Assembly: GCA_002239005.1 (NCBI GenBank)
Contig: MPNL01000008.1
Coordinates: forward strand, 1-64,000
DNA from: Truepera sp. bin119
GTDB taxonomy: Bacteria; Deinococcota; Deinococci; Deinococcales; Trueperaceae
DNA: 64,000 nucleotides
Direction of reading: 5' to 3'
The notes beneath the pieces are model-generated. The model ran no database searches and was not told the DNA's origin. It saw nothing but the letters and a program-made list of their open reading frames with translations. Of the stretch, positions 56,478 through 64,000 are shown piece after piece. Each line of letters opens with the position of its first letter. Within the stretch, counting starts at the first letter, position 1. The position numbers and the translations under genes are program-made.

Positions 56478-56641
56478 GATTCAGCCTGCCCTTCGTGATG
56501 GCAACTCCTTTCCCAGTCTACATGCCCGCGTCCGAACCAGACCGACCGGCACCCTCCGCTAGTGGGCGCGCTATGATGGCGCCCGGTTGCAGTCTCGCCG
56601 CGAACGAGCGCCGAGGCGCGCGGACCCGGCAAGGAGGTCCT

Positions 56642-57640
56642 ATGCATCTCGCCCGCTTCCCACGGCGACGCTACACCCCCTACCTCACCCCGATCGAACG
56701 GCTCGATCACCTCTCCTCCTATCTCGGGGGGGCCAATCTCTATGTGAAGCGCGACGATCTCTTGGGGCTCGCCGGCGGCGGCAATAAGACCCGCAAGCTC
56801 GAGTTCCTAGTGGCCGACGCCCTGGATCAGGGCGCAGACACGCTGATCACGAATGGAGCGGTGCAGTCGAATCACTGTCGACTGACGCTGGCAGCCGCCG
56901 TGAAAGAGGGGCTTCGTTGCCGCCTCGTGCTCGAGAAGCGGGTGCCGGGCAGTTACGATCCCTCAGCCAGCGGCAACTACTTCCTGCTCAAGTTGCTGGG
57001 GGTCGAGAAGATCACCGTGACTGAGGCTGGCGCCGACCTGAACGCAATTATGGAGGAGATCGCGGCTGAACTAGCTGCGGAAGGTCGCCAAGGCTACATC
57101 ATTCCTGGGGGAGGATCCAACCCGCTCGGTGCGCTCGGTTATATCGCCTGTGCTGAGGAGACCTTGCAGCAGACCTTCGATCTGGGGCTGGCCGTCGACC
57201 GCATCGTCACCACGAGTGGCAGTGGTGGCACCCACGCTGGGCTCGTGGCCGGCTTGCACGGCAACAGCGCGGGGATCGAGGTCACCGGGATCAGTGTGAG
57301 GGCAGCCAAGGGACCCCAAGAGGAGAAGATCCACCAACTCGCTGCCGCCACCGCAGAGCTGGCGGGGGTTACCACCCCCCTCCCCCGTGACCGGATAGTC
57401 GTGACCGACGACTACGTCGGTCCGGGCTACGGCCTGCCCACCGAGGGAATGATCGAGGCGGCGAGGCTGTTCGCTCGGCTCGAGGGTATCCTGCTCGACC
57501 CGGTCTATACCGGCAAGACCGCCGCCGGACTGATCGACCTGGTCCGCAAGGGAGAGATCGGCCCGGACGAGATGGTGCTGTTCGTACACACGGGCGGCTC
57601 CCCGGCGCTGTACGCCTCTCAGGAGACCCTGCTGGACTGA
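56642..57640 (+). CDS. dcyD: D-cysteine desulfhydrase / ACC deaminase-like PLP enzyme
   Basis: This 332-residue fold-type II PLP enzyme has the Schiff-base Lys in GGGNKTRKLEF (about residue 51) and NGAVQSNHCRLTLAAA. A glycine-rich phosphate loop TTSGSGGTHAGL lies near 200. These match D-cysteine desulfhydrase; ACC deaminase is the close alternative. ATG 56642 has an ideal AAGGAGG 5 bp upstream, so the longer frame from 56495 is rejected. It is read divergently from deoC. Confidence 0.88.
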   Translation: MHLARFPRRRYTPYLTPIERLDHLSSYLGGANLYVKRDDLLGLAGGGNKTRKLEFLVADALDQGADTLITNGAVQSNHCRLTLAAAVKEGLRCRLVLEKRVPGSYDPSASGNYFLLKLLGVEKITVTEAGADLNAIMEEIAAELAAEGRQGYIIPGGGSNPLGALGYIACAEETLQQTFDLGLAVDRIVTTSGSGGTHAGLVAGLHGNSAGIEVTGISVRAAKGPQEEKIHQLAAATAELAGVTTPLPRDRIVVTDDYVGPGYGLPTEGMIEAARLFARLEGILLDPVYTGKTAAGLIDLVRKGEIGPDEMVLFVHTGGSPALYASQETLLD

Positions 57641-57936
57641 TCGGCACGGATGGCTCCGGGCATGTCCAGGGGCTCTGGCCCTGCCCCTCCGAAACCGGGC
57701 TTCATAGCCAAGAACGCCTCGACCCGAATGCGGGCAGTGGTTCCGAAAGGACAGGCTCACCCCTCAAGCCATGGCCGCTTCGCTACGAACTCTGCGGCCT
57801 TCGTGGGAAGCCGCGCCCGCCCCATAGCGCTTCAGACCGAGCCCCCTGGTGTAAGAAAATCAGGGCAATCACCCGCCCCTGCCCGACACTATCCCGGTCG
57901 AAACCTCCTGCCAACAGAATCTGGCTGGCCTGCCAC
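57641..57936. other. Intergenic region
   Basis: About 300 bp between the convergent desulfhydrase and ABC-F genes. No gene, repeat or obvious terminator was recognised. Confidence 0.45.
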
Positions 57937-59823
57937 TCAACAACCGGCCTCGCCGAGGGCGGTCGTGGTCGCCTCCCAGTGGCCCATCGCCTCGAGCAGC
58001 GCCTCCTCCACCCCGGTATATTCACGACCGAGTTCGGCAATCTGATCGGGGTCGAGCAGGTCGGGCTGGGCCAGCGTTCTGTTCAACTCACCCAGGCGAA
58101 CCTCAAGCCCGGTGATCCTCTGCTCCAGCGCCTCCAGGTCACGCTCAAGCCTCCACCTCGAGGGACCGGTGCGGGTGCGAGTTACAGACCCGGGCCGCAC
58201 CCTCGCCCCGCCCGGGGGGGGTGCGGCCCGGGCCGAGCACTTGCGCTGGTAGAAGGCCCAGTCCCCCTCGAAAGCGGTGAAGGTCCCACCACGAACCTCC
58301 CAGATCGTGGTGCTCACCCGCTCGATGAAGCGGCGATCGTGCGACACGAGAAGGAGGGTCCCTTCGAAATCGAGGAGGGCGGCCTCCAGCGCCTCGATCA
58401 TCTCCAGGTCGAGGTGATTTGTCGGCTCATCCAAGACGAGGAAGTTCGCCCCCCTAAGGGTGAGCTTGAGGAGGGCCAGCCTGGCACGCTCCCCGCCCGA
58501 GAGGTCGGCGACCCGCTTGTACTGCGCTTCATAGGGGAACAGGAAGCGACCGAGGAGGTTGTGCGCCTCAACGTCGCCGACGAGACGGATCAGCTCCTCA
58601 ATAAGGGTGGCGGCGGGATCCACCTCGCTGAGCCCCTGATCGTAGTAGCCGACCCGAACCCGGGCACCGAAGCGCACCTGGCCTCGCGGATCGTCGCTCG
58701 GCAGTTCGCCGAGGAGCAGCCGCAGGAAGGTGGTCTTCCCTGCACCGTTCGGACCGACGAGGGCGATCCTCTCCCCCTGTCGCACCGCGAGGTTCACATC
58801 TGCAAAGAGCGGCTCGGGGAAGCCCTTACTCAGATGCTCAGCCTGCACGACGAACGCTCCGCTGGGACCGCTCGGAAAGCGGAAGCGGGTCTTTCGCTCG
58901 TCCCCCTCGGGAGCGTCGATCATAGCTGCTTCATAGCGCTCCAGTCGTCGCTCCATGGCCTTCGCCCTCCGGTGGAGCTTTGCATTCTGCCGAGCCCAGC
59001 GCTTCAGCTGCTCTGTCGCAGCGGAGAGGCGTGCCTGCTCCCGCTCCTGGTTCGCCCTCGTCACCCCCTCGATCCGCCTCTGTTCGAGCTGGGCCTCACG
59101 GTAGGTGGTCGGATTTCCGTCGGCCACCCGGAGAACGCCCCGGGCGATCTCGGCAGTCCGGTCGCAGGCACGATCGAGGAAGGCGCGATCGTGGGAGACG
59201 ATGAGGGCGGCACCCGGGTAGCGTGCCAGGTGCCCCTCCAACCAGCCCCTCATCTCAATATCGAGGTGATTGGTCGGCTCGTCGAGGAGGAGGAGATCGG
59301 GCTGGCGCATGAGCAGACAGGCCAGGCCGAGTCGGGTCTGCTCCCCGCCCGAGAGGCGGGCAACAGGCTCCAGCTCCCTCCCCTGGAAGCCGAGTGCGCG
59401 GAAGACGGCGTCCCTGCGCGAGCGGCGCTCGTAGCCCCCGCGCCGCTCGAAGCGGGCGTGGAGCCCCTCCCACACCCCGTAGCGCTCGGGATCGTCAAGG
59501 CCGGCGGTCTCGAGTTCGCTGAGCCTCCGCTCGAGTCGGGCCAACTCGGCGAACGCCCTCGCGGCCAACTCCTCGAGGGTGACCTCCGGGGCGAGGGCGG
59601 GATCTTGCTCGAGCAGACTGATGAGGGTGTCATCGCGGGCGAAGACGGTGCCGCCATCGCTCTCCTCTACACCCGCGAGCAGCCTTAGGATGGTGGTCTT
59701 GCCAGCGCCGTTGCGCCCGATGAGGGCGGTGCGACTCTCGCTCCTGAGTTCCAGTGTCGCAGCGTCGAGCACAGTCTGACCGCCGTAGAATTTGTCGACA
59801 TCTTTGAGGGCAGCGAGAAGCAT
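57937..59823 (-). CDS. ABC-F family ATPase
   Basis: This 628-residue soluble protein has two ABC domains in tandem. The first has GRNGAGKTTILRLL, LSGGEQTRLGLACLL and LLLLDEPTNHLD. The second (from about residue 330) has GPNGAGKTTFLRLL, LSGGERARLALLKLT and FLVLDEPTNHLD. A charged helical linker lies between and a coiled-coil tail at the C terminus. No membrane segments are present. ABC-F proteins act on ribosomes (Uup/EttA-like) or give antibiotic resistance. ATG 59823 with GGTGAGG upstream is preferred to a start 27 bp earlier. Confidence 0.92.
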   Translation of the reverse strand: MLLAALKDVDKFYGGQTVLDAATLELRSESRTALIGRNGAGKTTILRLLAGVEESDGGTVFARDDTLISLLEQDPALAPEVTLEELAARAFAELARLERRLSELETAGLDDPERYGVWEGLHARFERRGGYERRSRRDAVFRALGFQGRELEPVARLSGGEQTRLGLACLLMRQPDLLLLDEPTNHLDIEMRGWLEGHLARYPGAALIVSHDRAFLDRACDRTAEIARGVLRVADGNPTTYREAQLEQRRIEGVTRANQEREQARLSAATEQLKRWARQNAKLHRRAKAMERRLERYEAAMIDAPEGDERKTRFRFPSGPSGAFVVQAEHLSKGFPEPLFADVNLAVRQGERIALVGPNGAGKTTFLRLLLGELPSDDPRGQVRFGARVRVGYYDQGLSEVDPAATLIEELIRLVGDVEAHNLLGRFLFPYEAQYKRVADLSGGERARLALLKLTLRGANFLVLDEPTNHLDLEMIEALEAALLDFEGTLLLVSHDRRFIERVSTTIWEVRGGTFTAFEGDWAFYQRKCSARAAPPPGGARVRPGSVTRTRTGPSRWRLERDLEALEQRITGLEVRLGELNRTLAQPDLLDPDQIAELGREYTGVEEALLEAMGHWEATTTALGEAGC

Positions 59824-59941
59824 GACCTCACCATCGTTGCGAGGCGGCAAGGGTTTGTCAAACGCCTGATCCTGTGAGAACCGTCCGGTGCGACCAAGTC
59901 CCGCCCGAGAGGGAGGGGGTTGGAGCGCCCCCTTTTAGTCC

Positions 59942-61039
<1,098 letters not shown>

Positions 61040-61593
61040 TTAAAACTCTCCTCCTAATACCGACTCGAGTTCAGGAACATTCAGAAAGCTGACTGAGTGT
61101 AGCATGGCCCTGCGAACGGCGACAAAGGTCTTCGTTCCGGGGAGAGTTGTGGGGTATTGAGAACCGAAGCCTTAGGACGCGTCTAATACGGCCCAATATC
61201 GGTCCTGAAAACCGAAGGGATTCTCGCCAACTCCAGGGCGGATTCGGAGGGACCAATCCCTCTGCACACCCTGTAGTTTGCTATGGGGCTTCGGGTGCCC
61301 GGCGTGGCTCGGGTGCATCCAGGCTCGAGACACCCGGTCTGCATAGCGCTCGCACCCAACCTGCTCGCCAATCTCGATGCCGGTGCCGGTTTGGGGCTGA
61401 GGTGCCTCGACTCCTCCCTTAGGATGATGACAATAGTCAAATTGGTTGATGACAATAGTCTGGTGACAACCCACTCTTGGTGCTCCTACACTTGACTCTA
61501 TCGAGGGGCCTAGCCCCAATACCGGGAGGCAGAGACCATGGCTGAGAGAGACGTCACCCAGCCAAGATTCCAGGAAGTAGTTGAAAGAGGGGC
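61040..61593. other. Intergenic region between two divergent ABC units
   Basis: About 550 bp with promoters for ugpC (left) and the ABC exporter (right) but no recognisable gene. A short direct repeat GATGACAATAGTC occurs at about 61424 and 61446, a possible regulator site. The exporter start has GAGGGG shortly upstream. Confidence 0.45.
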
Positions 61594-62541
61594 ATGAGCA
61601 TGGAACTTTCGGATGCTCTGGCGTTGCAGGTGGCGTCACTGCGAAAGGTGTACGGCGACGTGGTGGCGGTGGACGAGGTGAGCTTCGAGGTCGAGCGAGG
61701 GAGTATCTTCAGCATCATCGGCCCTAACGGCGCCGGCAAGACCACTACCATCGAGTGCATCGAAGGGCTGCGCCAACCGGATGGCGGCTCGATTCTCGTC
61801 GCCGGACTGGATCCCATAGCCGACCGCGCCAAGTTCGTCCACAAGATAGGCGTGCAGTTACAGGAAGTCGGAATTCCCCCGCGCATGAAGGCGCGGGAGG
61901 CACTACACCTGTTCGCCGCGCTCTACCGGACCTCCATCTCCTTGTCGGAACTGAGCGACGAGTTGGGGCTTGATGGCATCCTTGCCAAACCGTATGGCTC
62001 GCTCTCGGGCGGCCAGAAGCGGCGGGTCAACATCGCGCTCGCTCTGGTGGGTGACCCCGAGATCCTGTTCCTGGACGAACCCACCGCCGGCCTCGACCCA
62101 GAGTACCGCTTCCGATTCTGGGAGTACCTCAGGCGGCAAAACGCCCGGGGCATGACAATAGTGGCGACCACGCACTACCTGGAGGAGGCGCGCGAATACT
62201 GCGACGCGGTCCTGCTGATCAACGAGGGCAGGGTGGTGACCTCTGGACCGCCCGAGCGCCTGATTGCGGAGTCAGGGCTAGCGACGCGCGCCGTCTTGCC
62301 CCGGGCAGCACTCGGGACCGTCGGAGCGGACTCCCTGATGGGATTGCCAGGCGTTGCCCAAGTCCGCAGCACGGAGACGGCCTTCTGCCTGTATGGAGAT
62401 GGCAACGTTGCGGGCAACGTCGCCGACTACCTGAGCGAGAGAGGGGTTACGCCCGGCATAATTGAGGCGCGGCCTGCCAACCTGGACGACATCTTCTTTC
62501 TTGCCCTCGGGAATGAAGACCCGCGAGGAGGAGAGGAATGA
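61594..62541 (+). CDS. ABC-2 type exporter ATP-binding protein
   Basis: This 315-residue ATPase has Walker A GPNGAGKTTTIECIEGL near residue 47, signature LSGGQKRRVNIALAL and Walker B ILFLDEPTAGLDPEYR. A C-terminal extension of about 90 residues, typical of drug/multi-lipid exporters (CcmA-like), ends in ARPANLDDIFFLALG. It overlaps the permease gene by 4 bp (ATGA). The ATG at 61594 has a purine-rich site and a second in-frame ATG two codons later. Confidence 0.92.
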   Translation: MSMELSDALALQVASLRKVYGDVVAVDEVSFEVERGSIFSIIGPNGAGKTTTIECIEGLRQPDGGSILVAGLDPIADRAKFVHKIGVQLQEVGIPPRMKAREALHLFAALYRTSISLSELSDELGLDGILAKPYGSLSGGQKRRVNIALALVGDPEILFLDEPTAGLDPEYRFRFWEYLRRQNARGMTIVATTHYLEEAREYCDAVLLINEGRVVTSGPPERLIAESGLATRAVLPRAALGTVGADSLMGLPGVAQVRSTETAFCLYGDGNVAGNVADYLSERGVTPGIIEARPANLDDIFFLALGNEDPRGGEE

Positions 62542-63326
62542 ACGCCAAGGCAATTCGCCGGCTGATCCATACCGAACTGCTCTTGACCCTGCGTGAGCCT
62601 GCCGCCATGTTCATGGCGGTGATACTGCCTCTGGCAATCTTCCTCGCCTTGGGATTCTCGGTCGGCGACGCCGAGATTCCGGTGAACCGGGAGACGGGCA
62701 TCGTGGAGATGTTCCACGTAAGGGATGTCCTGCTCGCAGGCAACATCGCCTGGGTGGCCGCGATCTTCGGCCTCATCTCGTTACCACAGACGCTGGTGGA
62801 GTTTCGCCAATACGGGGTATTCCGACGTTACCGGGTTACGCCCATGCCCTCTTACCTGCTCATCATCGCGCCGCTGGTGGTGGGTGCGGCGGTCATCCTA
62901 CTGTCTCTGGCTCTCATGATCGTCGTGGGCTGGCTGGTATTCGACATCCGCTTCGCGGGCAACGCGGCGGCGGTGACGCTGGCGATATTGGTCTCGTATC
63001 TGGCCTTTGCCGCTCTGGGAGCGGCTATCACCACCCGAATCCGCAACGTTCGAACCGGGTTGGGATTGGGGCTTGCGCTGTTCGCGCCCATGTTCGTGCT
63101 GAGCGGGGCGTTCGGTCCCAGGGAGACATTCCCCGCCGCGCTCCGGGTGGTGGGCGACTGGCTACCGCTGACCCACTCCTATGACCTGCTCACCTTCCTC
63201 TGGCTGGGCGCAACCTGGGGGGTGGAAACGACTATCGGCACGCCCATCTGGGTCTCCTTTGCCTACCTCGGAGCGATAGCGGCGGTCTGCGTCGCCGCCA
63301 GCGGGTGGCTGTTCCGGTGGGACTAA
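62538..63326 (+). CDS. ABC-2 type exporter permease
   Basis: This 262-residue membrane protein has six predicted helices, starting with AIRRLIHTELLLTLREPAAMF and the hydrophobic block VILPLAIFLALGF. The conserved FRQYGVFRRYRVTPM segment precedes the central helices, and LSGAFGPRETFP lies near helix 5. With the coupled ATPase it forms a two-gene exporter of drugs, lipids or antibiotics; the substrate is unknown. Confidence 0.9.
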   Translation: MNAKAIRRLIHTELLLTLREPAAMFMAVILPLAIFLALGFSVGDAEIPVNRETGIVEMFHVRDVLLAGNIAWVAAIFGLISLPQTLVEFRQYGVFRRYRVTPMPSYLLIIAPLVVGAAVILLSLALMIVVGWLVFDIRFAGNAAAVTLAILVSYLAFAALGAAITTRIRNVRTGLGLGLALFAPMFVLSGAFGPRETFPAALRVVGDWLPLTHSYDLLTFLWLGATWGVETTIGTPIWVSFAYLGAIAAVCVAASGWLFRWD

Positions 63327-63384
63327 GCTGACGCAGACCGATGAGCCCATACCGAGTTCGTTGCATGCTACTCTGCCAGTTCTG

Positions 63385-64000
63385 ATGTCGATCTGGGGCG
63401 AGCGGCGCAACAGGATTAGTGACACCAAAATGCTTGACCGGCTCCCGCGGGAACTCAAGATCGGCGAGGAGCCATTTCGTGGCGCTGGACCGGTGCTAAA
63501 GTTGCTCGATTACTGGCGCTGGTCGGGTTCTAACCTCATGGATAACACGACCCGCGGGATGCTGGCAGAATTCCTTGTGGCGACGGCGCTCGGCCTGCAT
63601 GAAACTCCACGGATTGTTGAGTGGGAGAGCTACGATCTGCAAACACCATGCGGGACCACGGTTGAGGTCAAGAGTGCAGCGGCCATTCAATCGTGGAAAC
63701 AGCGCGGACCGAGCCCGATTGAGTTCGATATTGCGCCGAAATGGAGATGGGACGAAGAGACAGGGCAGTACAGCGATCAGGCTCGTCGATGGGCCGATCT
63801 CTATGTGTTCTGTGTTCTATGCGGTGCTGACCCGCTCAACGTGGATAAGTGGGAGTTCTACATCCTCCAGAGTGCCGTGCTCAACGACGCGTGCCCGAAA
63901 CAACAGCGTATTCGACTGAATCCGTTGCGCAAACTCTCGCCACGGCCGCTCCTGTGCTGCTACCGCGATCTAAAGCGCGCCATTGAGGAAGTTTCCGATA
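63385..64000 (+). CDS. Unrecognised protein with a nuclease-like ExK motif (partial)
   Basis: The frame from ATG 63385 stays open to the window edge, giving at least 205 residues. It contains GMLAEFLVATALGLHETP, then the DLQTPCGTTVEVKSAA segment. That hydrophobic strand with a VEVKS tail looks like the ExK part of a PD-(D/E)xK nuclease core. RWADLYVFCVLCGADP and WEFYILQSAVLN follow. Upstream in-frame stops support this start. I recognise the protein type as a hypothetical nuclease-like family but cannot assign a function. It lies 58 bp after the ABC exporter. Confidence 0.6.
   Translation, partial: MSIWGERRNRISDTKMLDRLPRELKIGEEPFRGAGPVLKLLDYWRWSGSNLMDNTTRGMLAEFLVATALGLHETPRIVEWESYDLQTPCGTTVEVKSAAAIQSWKQRGPSPIEFDIAPKWRWDEETGQYSDQARRWADLYVFCVLCGADPLNVDKWEFYILQSAVLNDACPKQQRIRLNPLRKLSPRPLLCCYRDLKRAIEEVSD

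Noticed and set aside
57979-59688. A 569-codon plus-strand frame antisense to the ABC-F gene
   Set aside because: It mirrors an unambiguous two-domain ABC-F protein; long antisense frames are expected in GC-rich DNA.
61424-61460. Direct repeat GATGACAATAGTC as the start of a CRISPR array
   Set aside because: Only two copies 22 bp apart, no regular spacers and no cas genes.

Overview
The window is GC-rich bacterial DNA carrying about 45 genes, plus an unusual number of broken genes and dispersed repeats. Several genes fit the Deinococcota (Deinococcus/Truepera side): a homodimeric-type aceE with aceF, a DUF3084 coiled-coil membrane protein, trmFO, DUF309, an ispD-ispE pair, and the Bax1 (DUF790) nuclease beside an XPB helicase. 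This is an inference from gene content, and no rRNA or tRNA was seen to confirm it. Sulfatases, a secreted ankyrin protein, a toxin-antitoxin pair, non-autonomous transposon-like repeats and pseudogenes suggest an accessory-rich, possibly host-associated (for example marine invertebrate) lineage.

Layout: 0.4-6.8 kb is a minus-strand run read aceE-aceF-lptB-like-DUF3084. 7-13.4 kb holds a transposase remnant, an acyltransferase, a PASTA protein, a rhodanese, DUF309, and ubiX-ispD-ispE, with ispE broken by a G-rich 76-bp insertion/duplication. At 14.4-15.6 kb a TPP riboswitch precedes thiB. 15.7-22.5 kb is a minus-strand run read acetolactate synthase-like, P-loop NTPase, trmFO, threonine dehydratase, threonine aldolase, aroE. 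22.7-25.7 kb has two tandem sulfatases, the upstream one broken.

25.9-35.6 kb is the most unusual part. A tight three-gene minus-strand operon encodes an ecdysteroid-kinase-like phosphotransferase, a 14-TM drug-type MFS pump and a GPP34-cytochrome P450 fusion. A repeat element, a secreted ankyrin protein and a TAXI solute receptor separate it from a protein with the hallmark motifs of sterol C-24 methyltransferase (Erg6/SMT). Together these could form a sterol or isoprenoid tailoring locus, which is an inference.

35.8-48.1 kb returns to metabolism and repair: a sucrase/ferredoxin-like protein overlapping an MBL hydrolase, Bax1-XPB, a TIM-barrel epimerase, phosphoglucomutase with an AhpD-like protein, a K+-independent-type H+-pyrophosphatase, and an acyl-CoA dehydrogenase. 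48.1-51.6 kb is a decayed accessory island: a TM-macro-like gene cut by a repeat element, a transposase zinc-ribbon remnant, hicBA and other fragments. 51.6-57.6 kb carries deoC-GNAT-ALDH16-coaA and a divergent D-cysteine desulfhydrase. 57.9-63.3 kb carries an ABC-F ATPase, a sugar-ABC ATPase and a two-gene ABC-2 exporter. The window ends inside an unrecognised protein with a nuclease-like ExK motif.

A family of inverted-terminal-repeat elements (copies at 1-330, 10367-10624, 13611-14125, 30827-31192 and 48738-49197) links the unstable zones.
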